This document shows, one piece after another, positions 36,474-45,678 of a stretch of 64,000 nucleotides of DNA. A program made the position numbers and the translations under genes. A model generated the notes under the pieces. That model did not search any database, was not told the origin of the DNA, and saw only the letters and a program-made list of their open reading frames with translations. Position 1 is the stretch's first letter; every line of letters begins with the position of its first letter. This stretch comes from Streptomyces sp. NBC_01197 (lineage in GTDB: Bacteria; Actinomycetota; Actinomycetes; Streptomycetales; Streptomycetaceae), in assembly GCF_036010505.1 (NCBI RefSeq), contig NZ_CP108569.1:620001-684000 (forward strand). The letters run 5' to 3'.

Positions 36474-37118
36474 GTGAGCGGGGCGGAAGTGGCACATCGC
36501 AAGGACGGACAGATCGCACGGGACCGGATGCTCGAAGAGGCCATGACGGCCATCGCCGAGAACGGGCTCGCCGCGCTCACCATGTCCGCACTCGCCGAAC
36601 GGCTGGGAACCAGCGGCGGCCACATCCTGTACTACTTCGGCAGCAAGGACCGGCTGCTGCTCGATGCGCTGCGCTGGAGCGAGGAGGCGCTCACCGGGGA
36701 GCGCCGGGCGCTGCTCGCGGGCCGGACGGCGGCGGCGCGCCTGCTCGACCGCTTCCTCCAGCTGTATCTGCCCAAGGGGCCGCGGGACCCGCGCTGGATG
36801 CTCTGGATCGAACTGTGGGCGCGCGCCGGGTCGAACGAGCAGCTGCGCGCGGCTCAGGAGGAGCTGGACCGCGGCTGGCAGGAGGACCTCGAAGCCGTGC
36901 TCGCCAAGGGCGCGGCGCAGCACCGCTTCACGATCGACGACGTAGCGGGCCGCGCGGGTGAACTCCTGGCGCTGCTGGACGGGTTGAGCACCCGGGTGGC
37001 GCTGGGCCAGCGGGGTGCGGAACGCCGGACGGCCCTGGCATCGGCCCGGTCGGCGGCGGCGCGGCTGCTCGGCGCCGCGGCCCTCGCTGACCCCCGCGCG
37101 CCCGGCTCGCGAGAGTAG
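36474..37118 (+). CDS. TetR family transcriptional regulator
   Basis: 214 residues. The helix-turn-helix is at about 20-65 (EEAMTAIAENGLAALTMSALAERLGTSGGHILYYFGSKDRLL), followed by an all-helical ligand domain. GTG at 36474 was used; GTG at 36489 is an alternative with a purine-rich site. It faces the NCS1 permease / amidohydrolase operon across a 35-base palindrome and is its likely repressor, releasing DNA on binding the imported compound or a product. Confidence 0.9.
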   Translation: MSGAEVAHRKDGQIARDRMLEEAMTAIAENGLAALTMSALAERLGTSGGHILYYFGSKDRLLLDALRWSEEALTGERRALLAGRTAAARLLDRFLQLYLPKGPRDPRWMLWIELWARAGSNEQLRAAQEELDRGWQEDLEAVLAKGAAQHRFTIDDVAGRAGELLALLDGLSTRVALGQRGAERRTALASARSAAARLLGAAALADPRAPGSRE

Positions 37119-37148
37119 TCAGCGGGCCCCGGGCGACGCGCGGCACTG

Positions 37149-38054
37149 TCAGGCGGGGGCGAGAACGATCCAGGTCCTGCCCGGCCGCAGCGGCAGGGTC
37201 CGCCCGTCGGAGGTGTACGCCGTCCCGGCGTCCGCCGTGGGCCGGCTCCAGTGCACGTCGTACGAACGCCCGTCGCGCAGCACCACGCCGGAACCGCTGC
37301 CGATGGTCCGGGTGAACGGGACGAAGCCCGTACGGCTGTGGAAGCGTGACTCCTTGATCTGCACCCGCTGGATGATCACGTTGTCGGCCGTCCAGGGCGA
37401 CGCCGAGCCGTCCATGGCGACCCGGTACCGCGGCGCGTCCCAGGTGAAGGTGAACCGGGCGGAGGGCATCGAGGCCGAGGTGACGGACACCGCCTTGCCG
37501 CCGCCGGGCGTCTTCGACGCGAAGCGCAGACCGATGTCCTTGGCCGCACCGGCGCCGTCCGTGAGCCCCTTCGTGTGCACGTACTCGTTGTGCGGGGCCG
37601 GCCGGTCCTGGGCGCGGAAGAACGCGCCGGTACCGGTTCTGAGGATGATGTCCGAGCTCTTGAGCACGGGCAGCAGCATGCTCTGGGCACCGGAGAACGC
37701 GAGGGCGGGCCTGTCGTAGGCGGCGAGCAGCTGAAGGTCCGTCTCCCGCGCACTGCGGACGGGCCCCACCGCCGGCGGCAGATGACTGCTGTCGTAGACG
37801 GCCATGAGCCGCGAGAGCCCGCCTTCGACCTCGATGGCGTACACGAGGTCCGCGTCATTGAGCCCGGTCTGCGGCCGGGCGGGGCCTACGTTGTCGACCT
37901 TGACGGCGAGCACCCGACCGGCTGCCCCGCCCTCCCCCGTGAGGACGGAGCGGTCCGGACCCTGGTGCCGGCCGCTCGCCGACGAACAGCCGACGGCAAG
38001 ACCCACGACGAGGGCCGCCACCGCGCCGGCCCGGAGTGCTTTCAACCCGTCCAC
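37149..38054 (-). CDS. DUF3048 domain-containing lipoprotein
   Basis: 301 residues. The N-terminus (LRAGAVAALVVGLAVGCSSAS) has a signal sequence with lipobox VGC, so it should be a lipoprotein attached near Cys23. The remainder is DUF3048 (YerB-like): VLAVKVDNVGPARPQTGLNDADLVYAIEVEGGLSR, then GPVRSARETDLQLLAAYD. Function unknown; members are surface proteins of Gram-positive bacteria. The GTG at 38054 has GAGGAG upstream. Monocistronic, convergent with the TetR gene and divergent from the nicotinate cluster. Confidence 0.9.
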   Translation of the reverse strand: MDGLKALRAGAVAALVVGLAVGCSSASGRHQGPDRSVLTGEGGAAGRVLAVKVDNVGPARPQTGLNDADLVYAIEVEGGLSRLMAVYDSSHLPPAVGPVRSARETDLQLLAAYDRPALAFSGAQSMLLPVLKSSDIILRTGTGAFFRAQDRPAPHNEYVHTKGLTDGAGAAKDIGLRFASKTPGGGKAVSVTSASMPSARFTFTWDAPRYRVAMDGSASPWTADNVIIQRVQIKESRFHSRTGFVPFTRTIGSGSGVVLRDGRSYDVHWSRPTADAGTAYTSDGRTLPLRPGRTWIVLAPA

Positions 38055-38405
38055 CTGTACTCCTCACGCCCGTACGGTCCACAGCCCCGGCCCGCAGGAC
38101 GATACGCGGACATGACGCTGACACACGGCACACTCCGCTGCTCAAGTGTTCACATCGGGCCGGTCCCCTCCGATGCCAAGCGCCAGAGGGCCCGCTGTCC
38201 GGCCGCACGCGCGGACGGAGGTGCCGCCGTGCCGGGAAAGCCGCGTCGACTCCTCCCCCACCCCTTGCCAAAGCGAGATCGTACGTGTTCGGATTATCTC
38301 TGTCGGGCGGTACTCCGCCTCATGTCTTCGCAGCTCACCACCCGTGCACAAGAGGCTGTTCCGTCATGCCCTCGTGCACCCAGCCGAGCCCAGGAAGGAC
38401 ATCTC
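38055..38405. other. Divergent gap upstream of the nicotinate cluster
   Basis: 351 bases between the DUF3048 gene and nicX. No convincing gene is present. The right end holds a word shared with the nicE upstream region (38279-38295), so this gap contains the main control region of the cluster. Confidence 0.6.
38279..38295. promoter_or_regulatory. Candidate nic operator, upstream of nicX
   Basis: TCGTACGTGTTCGGATT lies 110 bases before nicX. The words TCGTACGTGT-Y-CGGA recur at 48941-48955 ahead of nicE and were not seen elsewhere in the window. Given the MarR gene in the cluster, a regulator site is the simplest reading. Confidence 0.5.
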
Positions 38406-39437
38406 GTGTTCGATCTGACCTCCGTCGATCTGCTCGACGCATTCACCCGCCAGCTCCGCCTCTGCAAGCTCCGCGAGGGCGAACACGTCGTCGTGCTGTC
38501 CGAGCCGGGCAGCCGCGGCGACTACGTGGCCGCCGCGTTCGGAGCGGCCAAGACGTGCGGCGCGCATGTCATCGCCGCGACGGTGCCCGGCGGCAGCCCG
38601 GCCCCGATGCCCAGCACCCACACGGGAGCGGGTCCCGGCCTCATCTCCGTACTCAACGACACCACCGCGCAAACCCTGTTGAAGTCCGCCGACCTGGTGG
38701 TCGACCTGACCCGCGAGGGGTTCATCCACGCCCCGGTGCAGCAGGAGATCCTGCGCGCCGGCACCCGGATCATCTTCGTCTGCGACGCCCCGGACGTGCT
38801 GATCCGCAATCTGCCCAAGGAGTCGGACAAGGAGGAGGTGCTGCGCGGGGTCGAGCTGCTCAAGGCCTCGTCCGTCATGCACGTCACCTCGGCCGCCGGC
38901 ACCGACCTGACCATCCAACTCCCGGGTTCCAAGCCGGAGTTCCAGTGCGGCTTCGCCGACGACCCGGGGCGCTGGGACCACTGGCCGAGCACGATGGTGC
39001 TGTGCTGGCCGGAGATCTCGGACGGGCGGATCGTGCTCGCCGAGGGCGACATCCTGCTCCCGTTCAAGGAGTACGTGCGCACGCCCGTCACCCTGGAGGT
39101 CTCCGGCGGACACATCGACAAGGTCACCGGCGGCGCCGAGGCCGAGATGCTCAACACGTTCTTCGACGACTCGCAGGACCGGTGGGCCCGCAGCCTCTCC
39201 CACATGGGCTGGGGCCTGATGCGCACCGCGGACTGGTTCGCGACCGCGATGTACGGCAAGGACGACCTGATGGGCATGGACGCCCGCGCCTTCGCCGGGA
39301 ACTTCCTGTGGTCGACGGGCCCGCACCCGCACCTGCAGCGCGAGTCGTACGCCCACCTCGACATCGCCATGCGCGGCTGCACGGTCGCCGTCGACGGCGC
39401 CGAGGTCGTCATCAGTGGTTGCCTGGCCGAGAGCTGA
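38406..39437 (+). CDS. nicX: 2,5-dihydroxypyridine 5,6-dioxygenase
   Basis: 343 residues, the length of Pseudomonas NicX (about 350). It is an extradiol-type Fe(II) dioxygenase with the fold of M29 aminopeptidases, opening 2,5-dihydroxypyridine to N-formylmaleamate. The metal residues known for the family (His, His and Asp near 265, 318 and 320) are matched by H266 in SHMGWG and H317/D319 in YAHLDIAMRG. The GTG start follows AGGAAGGA. It is the first gene of the nic cluster and carries the least ambiguous function in it, because few other enzymes share this family. Confidence 0.88.
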   Translation: MFDLTSVDLLDAFTRQLRLCKLREGEHVVVLSEPGSRGDYVAAAFGAAKTCGAHVIAATVPGGSPAPMPSTHTGAGPGLISVLNDTTAQTLLKSADLVVDLTREGFIHAPVQQEILRAGTRIIFVCDAPDVLIRNLPKESDKEEVLRGVELLKASSVMHVTSAAGTDLTIQLPGSKPEFQCGFADDPGRWDHWPSTMVLCWPEISDGRIVLAEGDILLPFKEYVRTPVTLEVSGGHIDKVTGGAEAEMLNTFFDDSQDRWARSLSHMGWGLMRTADWFATAMYGKDDLMGMDARAFAGNFLWSTGPHPHLQRESYAHLDIAMRGCTVAVDGAEVVISGCLAES

Positions 39438-39459
39438 CATCGAAAGCGGTCAGCACCGA

Positions 39460-39522
39460 AACAGCTGAGGCCGACAAGGGAACAGCTGCGGCCGACACCC
39501 GAACAGTCGCGGCCGCCGGCCG
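39460..39522. repeat. Three imperfect 21-bp direct repeats between nicX and nicC
   Basis: Units starting AACAGCTGAGGCCG (39460), AACAGCTGCGGCCG (39481) and AACAGTCGCGGCCG (39502) lie head to tail in the 133-base gap. They contain no recognisable promoter and may reflect slippage. Confidence 0.6.
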
Positions 39523-39570
39523 GCCCCGCAGGACCCACGACCTCACCAGACTCCCGGGAGAACAGCCATC

Positions 39571-40842
39571 GTGGCTCTCAGCCAGTCGTTTGAAATCACC
39601 GTCGTCGGCGGGGGCCTCGGCGGGCTCACCGCCGCCCTGGCGCTGCGTCATCAGGGCCTGCGGGTCACCGTCCTCGAACAGGCCGCCGAGCTCGGCGAGG
39701 TGGGAGCGGGCATCCAGACCGCGCCGAACGCCAGCCGTATCCTGATGGGCCTCGGCCTGCGCCGCCGCCTGGAGGCCATCCGTACGGAGCCCCAGGACCA
39801 GGTCCGCCGTCGCTGGCAGGACGGCAGCATCATCGGGCTCACGCCACTCGGCCGGCGCGTCAAGGAAACCTTCAACGCCCCGTACTGGCACTACCACCGG
39901 GCGGATCTGCACCAGGTCATCCTCGACGCCTGCACCGATCCGGAGGGTCCCGGCCCCGCCGTGCGGATCCGCACCGGCAGCCGCGTGACCGCCCTCGACC
40001 GCAGCGATCCGCAGCGCCCCGTCGCGGTCACCGAGGACGGCACCCGGTACGCCGGCGACGCCCTCATCGGCGCCGACGGCGTCCGCTCCCAGGTGCGCGA
40101 CCTCATTGGCGCCGAGGACACGCTCGTCTTCTCCGGCGACATGGCCTTCCGCGCCCTGATCCCCGGAGATCTGCTGCGGGCCGACCCGGCCACCCGGTTT
40201 CTGTTCGACCGCTTCCAGAGCACCATCTGGTACGGGCCCGGACGCCACCTCGTGCACTACCTCATCCGTGGCGGCGAGTCCCTCAACGTCGTCGGCTGTG
40301 TCCCGTGCACCGACGAGGTCGCCGAGCAGTGGGCGACCACAGCCTCCGCCCAGCAGCTGGTCGATGCCTACGAGGGGTGGGACGACCGCGTTCCGGCGAT
40401 GCTGTCGAAGGCCAAGGACGATGTCACCTGCTTCGCCCTGTACTACCGGCGCCCCGACCCGGTCTGGACCGACGGCCGGGTCGCGCTGCTCGGCGACGCC
40501 TGCCACGCGATGCTGCCCTATCAGGCCCAGGGTGCGTCGCAGGCCATGGAGGACGCCGCCGTCCTTGCCGAAGAACTCGCCGGCGTGACGGTGGCCGGGG
40601 TGGAGGACGCGTTGCAGCGTTACGTCCACCGCCGGGCCGGGCACGCCGGGATGGTGCAGCAGGCCTCGCTGCGCAACAGGACCTTCTACCGTCACCCGGA
40701 CGGGCCCGAGCAGCAGGCCCGGGACGCCGCGCTCGCGGCGAGCTTCGACGGCGAGTCGGACGTGTCGTACGACTGGCTGTGGAGCGGCAGTCCGCTCGAC
40801 AGCGCCGGTCAGGAGCAGTTCGCCTACCGGCACCACCGCTGA
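39571..40842 (+). CDS. nicC: FAD-dependent aromatic monooxygenase, NicC-like (6-hydroxynicotinate 3-monooxygenase)
   Basis: 423 residues, class A flavoprotein monooxygenase. GxGxxG as VVGGGLGGLTAALAL at the N-terminus, the DG motif as IGADGVRSQVR, and the GD motif as LLGDACHAMLPYQAQGASQAMEDA. NicC hydroxylates 6-hydroxynicotinate with loss of CO2, giving 2,5-dihydroxypyridine, the NicX substrate. The flanking GAGIQTAPNASRILMGLG and WHYHRADLH resemble NicC and related salicylate-type hydroxylases. Sequence alone could also fit 3-hydroxybenzoate 6-hydroxylase; the neighbours decide for NicC. GTG start with GGGAG upstream. Confidence 0.75.
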   Translation: MALSQSFEITVVGGGLGGLTAALALRHQGLRVTVLEQAAELGEVGAGIQTAPNASRILMGLGLRRRLEAIRTEPQDQVRRRWQDGSIIGLTPLGRRVKETFNAPYWHYHRADLHQVILDACTDPEGPGPAVRIRTGSRVTALDRSDPQRPVAVTEDGTRYAGDALIGADGVRSQVRDLIGAEDTLVFSGDMAFRALIPGDLLRADPATRFLFDRFQSTIWYGPGRHLVHYLIRGGESLNVVGCVPCTDEVAEQWATTASAQQLVDAYEGWDDRVPAMLSKAKDDVTCFALYYRRPDPVWTDGRVALLGDACHAMLPYQAQGASQAMEDAAVLAEELAGVTVAGVEDALQRYVHRRAGHAGMVQQASLRNRTFYRHPDGPEQQARDAALAASFDGESDVSYDWLWSGSPLDSAGQEQFAYRHHR

Positions 40843-40963
40843 TCCCTTCCCCGGCTCCGCTCACCCCCGGGCCGCGCCCGGCGGCCGGCACCCGCAGCTC
40901 GTGCAGTCACCCCAGCGCCCGCGACGACGCGGCGCCCCTCCTCTGCAGATCTGGAGTACGCGC

Positions 40964-42388
40964 GTGAAAACCGGTGACCAGATTGTCCAGGAACTCCCCT
41001 GGAGATGGGCCGTACAGGGCCGCATCTTCATCATCGGCGGCCTCGGCTATCTCTTCGATGCCTGGGACGTCGCCCTCAACGGCTTCCTCACCCCGCTGCT
41101 CGGCACCGAGTTCGACCTGTCCGTCGGGGAACGCAGTCTCGTCGCCACCGCCAACCTCATCGGAATGGCGGCCGGCGCGGTGGCCTGGGGCTCCGTCGCC
41201 GACCGTGTCGGCCGCAAGAAGGCATTCAGTACCACGCTGCTGGTCTTCGCCGTCTTCTCCGTCCTGGCCGCCTTCTCCCCCGCCTACGGCTCCTTCCTGC
41301 TGCTGCGCTTCCTCGCAGGCGTCGGTCTCGGTGGCTGCATCCCCGTCGACTACGCGCTCATCAGCGAGTTCTCACCACGGAGATACCGCGGCCGCATCCT
41401 GACCGCGCTGGATCTGTGGTGGCCGATCGGCGGAACGCTGTGCGGCCTGGCCTCGACCGTGATGCTGGACCTCGGCGGGAACTGGCGCTGGATGCTGGGC
41501 GCCATGGCGCTGCCCGCACTGCTGCTCTTCTGGGTACGGCGCGGGGTACCCGAGTCACCGATCTACCTCACCGCCAAGGGACGTGAGGCCGAGGCGCGTA
41601 CCGTCATCGACGCCCTCGTGGCCCGCACCGGAACCCCCGCCCAGCCGTACGCCGTACCCGCTCCCCCACCGGAGGAGGCTTCCCCGAAGCGTGGACTCAC
41701 CGAAACGTTCGCGCAGTTGGGACGGGTGTGGACGTTCAACCCACGCATCACGTCGGTCGCCTGGGCGCTGTTCGTCACGATCATGCTCGTGTACTACGCA
41801 GCGCTCAGCTGGATGCCCTCCATCCTCGCCGACGAGGGATACAGCAACACGGCGGCCTTCACGGGCACCACGCTCATGAGTGCCGTGGGTATCGCAGGAG
41901 TCGCCGCGTCGGCCTGGCTGGTGGACGTGGTCGGCCGGAAGTGGCTGATCGGTGTCTCGGCTCCGCTCGCGTCCGCCGCGCTGGTGCTGTTCGCGCTGCT
42001 GCTGGGCACTCCGACGGCCGCCATGGTGGCGCTCGGCGTCTTCGGGTTCACCATTCAACTGACCATCCCGGTGCTGTACGCCTACGTGGCCGAGCTGTAC
42101 CCGACTTCGATGCGGGCCACCGGCTTCGGCTCCGCTTCCGCTGCGAGCCGCGTCGCCACGGGCTTCGCGCCCCTCCTGTTCGGCACGCTCATGTGGCCGG
42201 TGCTCGGACTGCCGCTGACCTTCACGGTCCTCGGTGCCGTGGCGGCGCTTGCGGTGGGGTGGATGGCCGTGGCCGCTCCCGAGACCAAGGGCCGCGAGCT
42301 GGACCACGTGGGGGCGGACCCGTCCTCCGCCACTGCGGCCGACCGCTCGGCCGGCCCGTCCGCCGAGGCGGCCCGGCCCGCCGTCTGA
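40964..42388 (+). CDS. MFS transporter, putative nicotinate importer
   Basis: 474 residues with 12 helices of the sugar-porter / aromatic acid:H+ symporter type. The first helix has GYLFDAWDVALNGFLTP, whose paired aspartates resemble the DGxD motif of aromatic acid carriers; motif A is GSVADRVGRKKAF. Its place between the NicC-like gene and the hydroxylase genes suggests uptake of nicotinate or 6-hydroxynicotinate, analogous to NicT. The GTG at 40964 has GGAG upstream; an in-frame extension is unlikely. Confidence 0.82.
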   Translation: MKTGDQIVQELPWRWAVQGRIFIIGGLGYLFDAWDVALNGFLTPLLGTEFDLSVGERSLVATANLIGMAAGAVAWGSVADRVGRKKAFSTTLLVFAVFSVLAAFSPAYGSFLLLRFLAGVGLGGCIPVDYALISEFSPRRYRGRILTALDLWWPIGGTLCGLASTVMLDLGGNWRWMLGAMALPALLLFWVRRGVPESPIYLTAKGREAEARTVIDALVARTGTPAQPYAVPAPPPEEASPKRGLTETFAQLGRVWTFNPRITSVAWALFVTIMLVYYAALSWMPSILADEGYSNTAAFTGTTLMSAVGIAGVAASAWLVDVVGRKWLIGVSAPLASAALVLFALLLGTPTAAMVALGVFGFTIQLTIPVLYAYVAELYPTSMRATGFGSASAASRVATGFAPLLFGTLMWPVLGLPLTFTVLGAVAALAVGWMAVAAPETKGRELDHVGADPSSATAADRSAGPSAEAARPAV

Positions 42389-42418
42389 CCCGTATCCGAG
42401 CACGAAGAGAGGAGGGCC

Positions 42419-43285
42419 ATGAAACCCGCCCCCTTTACCTACCACCGCGCGCGTTCGACCGAGGACGCCGCCCGGTTGCTCGCCGAGCTGGGTGACGAGG
42501 CCAAGCTGCTGGCGGGCGGTCAGAGTCTCATCGCCATGATGAACTACCGGCTCGCACGGCCCCGGCACCTGGTGGACATCGGCAGCCTCCCGGCGAGCGA
42601 GGGCCTGACCGGGTTCCGGCGCGGCCCCGACGGGCTGCGCATCGGCGCCCTGACCACACACCACGCGGTCGAGACGGCGGACGAAGCGCGGCTGGGAGCC
42701 GGCTTCGCCGTGCTGAGGGACGCCATGGGCTGGGTCGGCCACCTGCCGATCCGTACGCGGGGCACGGTCGGCGGCAGCATCGCCCACGGGGACAGCACCG
42801 CCGAGTGGTGTGTGCTCGCCGTCCTGCTCGGCGCGCACATCGTGGCCCAGGGCCCACGGGGCACCCGCACCATCACCGCCGGCGACTTCTTCCACGGCTT
42901 CTTCAGCACCGCGCTGGAACCCGACGAGCTCATCACCGAGCTGGTGTTCCCGCGCCCGGCACCCCATGCCGCGCTCACCGAATTCGCCGAGCGCAAGGGG
43001 GACTTCGGCATCGTGGTGGCAGCTGTCGATCTGGACGTGGAGGACGGCGCCGTGCGCGGCGGGCGGGTGGCGCTCGGCGGCGTCGCCCCGGCGCCGGTAC
43101 GGGTGCCGGAAGCGGAGGAGGCGCTCGCCCGGGGCGGGTCGGACGACGTGCTGTTCGCGGCCTGTGCCGAGGCCGCCGCCGCTGCGATCGATCCGCCGGG
43201 TGACGGCAACGGCAGCGCACGCTACCGGCGGGTCCTCACCCGCCGACTGGTCTTGCAGGCCTGCGAGGAGGCGATGTCCCGATGA
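42419..43285 (+). CDS. Molybdenum hydroxylase, FAD-binding medium subunit
   Basis: 288 residues of the CoxM/CutM family. Flavin-binding motifs are visible: AKLLAGGQSLIAMMNYRL near the N-terminus and TRGTVGGSIAHGDSTAEW near 120. The subunit passes electrons from the iron-sulfur centres to an acceptor. It overlaps the large-subunit gene by four bases (ATGA). Together with the next two genes it would form the enzyme that hydroxylates nicotinate at C6. Pseudomonas NicAB lacks a separate flavin subunit, so this is a different architecture. Confidence 0.88.
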   Translation: MKPAPFTYHRARSTEDAARLLAELGDEAKLLAGGQSLIAMMNYRLARPRHLVDIGSLPASEGLTGFRRGPDGLRIGALTTHHAVETADEARLGAGFAVLRDAMGWVGHLPIRTRGTVGGSIAHGDSTAEWCVLAVLLGAHIVAQGPRGTRTITAGDFFHGFFSTALEPDELITELVFPRPAPHAALTEFAERKGDFGIVVAAVDLDVEDGAVRGGRVALGGVAPAPVRVPEAEEALARGGSDDVLFAACAEAAAAAIDPPGDGNGSARYRRVLTRRLVLQACEEAMSR

Positions 43286-45678
43286 GCCACACACATCCGG
43301 CCCCATCCACTGCCACTCTGGTCGGTTCCGCCGTCCCGCGCCGCGAGGATCCCCGGCTGCTGACCGGGCGCGGACGGTTCGTCGACGACATCGACGTGCC
43401 GCGCATGCTGCACGCCCAGTTCGTACGGGCGAGTGTCGCATCGGGCCGGCTCACCTCCCTGGACCTGTCCGCGGTGCGCGAAGTGCCGGGTGTGGTGGCC
43501 GCGTTCACCGCCGATGACCTGGAGCTGAACGCGATCACCGCCGGTCTGCACCGCCCCCCCGAGGAGTACGTGCCCACCGGGATGCCGGTACTCGCCCGCG
43601 ACCGGGTGCGCTTCGTCGGCGAGCCCGTCGCGATCGTGATCGCCGAGGACCCGTACGCCGCCGAGGACGGCATCGAGGCCGCCAAGGCCGTCTACGACGT
43701 GCTGCCGCCGGTCCTGACTGAGGACGCGGCGCTGGCCCCTGATGCCCCGCTGGTCCACGAAGAGGCCCCGGGCAACACCCTGCTGGACGTGTCCCTCTTC
43801 GCGACGGAGGGCATCGACCGGATCTTCGCCGACGCCCCGTGCACCGTCCGCGTCGAGTCTCGTACCGGGCGGCAGAACGCACTGCCGCTGGAGACACGTG
43901 GCGCTCTCGCCCAGTGGGACGCACGCGAGGAGCAGTTGGTGGTGCACACATGCACACAGATCCCCCACCAGGTGCGGACCGTGATGGCGAACTGCATGGG
44001 CCTGGACGAGCGGGCCGTACGGGTGGTGGTGCCCGACATGGGCGGCGGCTTCGGCATCAAGTGCGTGGTGGGCCGCGAGGAGATCGCCGTCGGCGCGGCC
44101 GCTCTGCGCCTGGGCCGTCCGGTCAAGTGGATCGAGGACCGCAAGGACGCCCTGACCGCGTCCTTCCTGGCCCGCGAACAGCACTACGGCCTGCGCGCCG
44201 CGTTCGACGCCGACGGCCACATCCTGGCCCTGGACGCCGATGTGGTCTGCGACATGGGTGCCTACTCCTGCTACCCGTTCACCGTGGGCATCGAGCCGCT
44301 GATGGCCTCGTCCGAGATGCCCGGCGTCTACCGCGTCCCCGCCTACCGGGTGCGCGGCCGGGCGATCACCACCAACAAGGCACCGACCGCCCCCTACCGG
44401 GGCGTCAGCCGCCCCCAGTACGTGATGGCCGTCGAGCGGGTCTTCGAGCGTGCCGCACGGGAACTCGGCCTGGACCCGGTCGAGATACGCCGCCGGAACG
44501 TCATCACCGAATTCCCGTACACCGGCGTCAACAACATCACGTACGACCCCGGCTCCTACCTGGAGTCGCTCGACCTGTGCGAGAAGTCGCTGCGGGACGA
44601 GGGCTGGTACACGCGCCAGGCCGAAGCGGCTGAGCAGGGGCGCCACTTGGGCATCGGCTACTCCTGCTTCAGCGAGCGCACCGGGTACGGCACCGCCGCC
44701 TTCGCGCAACGGAAGATGAAGGTAGTGCCGGGGTTCGACCTGGCCGAAGTACGGATGGACACCACCGGCGCGCTCACCGTCACGACCGGCACCATCAGTC
44801 ACGGGCAGAGCCACGAGACGACGATGGCCCAGATCGCAGCCGACGAGCTCGGCCTGGAGCTGCACAAGGTCAAGCTGCACCAGGGCGACACCGAACGGAT
44901 CACCTACGGCTGGGGGACCTTCGCCAGCCGCTCCATCGCCATCGGCGGCAGCGCGGTACGCCGCGCCGCGGGAAAGCTGGGTGAGCGGCTGCGCGCCCTC
45001 ACGGCCGGGCTGCTGGATGTCCCGTACGAGGACACCGTCCTCGACAAGGGCCGGGTACGACTGCGGGACGACCCCGAACGCGGCCTGAGCCACGTCGAGT
45101 TGGCCGAGGTCGCCTATCTGCGCGCGGACCTGCTGCCCGCCGGTACGGAACCCGGCCTGACGGCCACCGCGTCGTTCGACACCCTGAGTGACGGCACCTT
45201 CTCCAACGCCACCCACGGCGTCGTCGTCGAGCTGCACGAGGGCACGGGCCAGGTCGAGATCCTGCGGTACATCTGCGTGGAGGACTGCGGCGTCGCCATC
45301 AACCCCACGGTCGTGGAAGGCCAGTGCCGCGGCGGCATCGCCCAGGGAATCGCCGGGGCACTGTACGAGCAGGTCACCTACGACGCCCAGGGCGACCCCG
45401 AGTGCACCGGATTCATGGAGTACAAGATGCCCACCGCGGCCGAGATCCCCGACATCACCATCCACCACCTGGAGACTCCCTCCCTGATCACCGAGACGGG
45501 CGCGAAGGGCGCCGGCGAGGGCGGCACCATCGGCGCTCCGGCGGCTGTCCTCAACGCCGTCAACGACGCCCTGCGCCCCACCGGCGTGGAGCTGGAGAAC
45601 ACCCCCGTCCGCCCGGAGCAGATCCAACTCGCCCTGGAACAGGCGGCCCACGAGCACAAGGAGTCCGCACCAGCATGA
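43282..45678 (+). CDS. Molybdenum hydroxylase, molybdopterin large subunit
   Basis: 798 residues of the xanthine dehydrogenase / CO dehydrogenase large-subunit family. The N-terminal domain has GSAVPRREDPRLLTGRGRFVDDI, the molybdopterin region MGGGFGIKCVVGREE, and the active-site glutamate in GAKGAGEGGTIGAP. The CO dehydrogenase active-site loop with its special cysteine is absent: the corresponding region reads APYRGVSRPQY. So it hydroxylates an organic ring, by context nicotinate to 6-hydroxynicotinate. Start and stop both overlap neighbouring genes by four bases. Confidence 0.88.
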   Translation: MSHTHPAPSTATLVGSAVPRREDPRLLTGRGRFVDDIDVPRMLHAQFVRASVASGRLTSLDLSAVREVPGVVAAFTADDLELNAITAGLHRPPEEYVPTGMPVLARDRVRFVGEPVAIVIAEDPYAAEDGIEAAKAVYDVLPPVLTEDAALAPDAPLVHEEAPGNTLLDVSLFATEGIDRIFADAPCTVRVESRTGRQNALPLETRGALAQWDAREEQLVVHTCTQIPHQVRTVMANCMGLDERAVRVVVPDMGGGFGIKCVVGREEIAVGAAALRLGRPVKWIEDRKDALTASFLAREQHYGLRAAFDADGHILALDADVVCDMGAYSCYPFTVGIEPLMASSEMPGVYRVPAYRVRGRAITTNKAPTAPYRGVSRPQYVMAVERVFERAARELGLDPVEIRRRNVITEFPYTGVNNITYDPGSYLESLDLCEKSLRDEGWYTRQAEAAEQGRHLGIGYSCFSERTGYGTAAFAQRKMKVVPGFDLAEVRMDTTGALTVTTGTISHGQSHETTMAQIAADELGLELHKVKLHQGDTERITYGWGTFASRSIAIGGSAVRRAAGKLGERLRALTAGLLDVPYEDTVLDKGRVRLRDDPERGLSHVELAEVAYLRADLLPAGTEPGLTATASFDTLSDGTFSNATHGVVVELHEGTGQVEILRYICVEDCGVAINPTVVEGQCRGGIAQGIAGALYEQVTYDAQGDPECTGFMEYKMPTAAEIPDITIHHLETPSLITETGAKGAGEGGTIGAPAAVLNAVNDALRPTGVELENTPVRPEQIQLALEQAAHEHKESAPA

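Noticed and set aside
39571..40842. 3-hydroxybenzoate 6-hydroxylase of a gentisate pathway
   Set aside because: No gentisate dioxygenase or fumarylpyruvate hydrolase gene is nearby, whereas all maleamate pathway genes are.
43282..45678. CO dehydrogenase
   Set aside because: Subunit order and CoxG resemble cox genes, but the active-site loop reads APYRGVSRPQ without the CO dehydrogenase cysteine, and the neighbours are pyridine-degradation enzymes.
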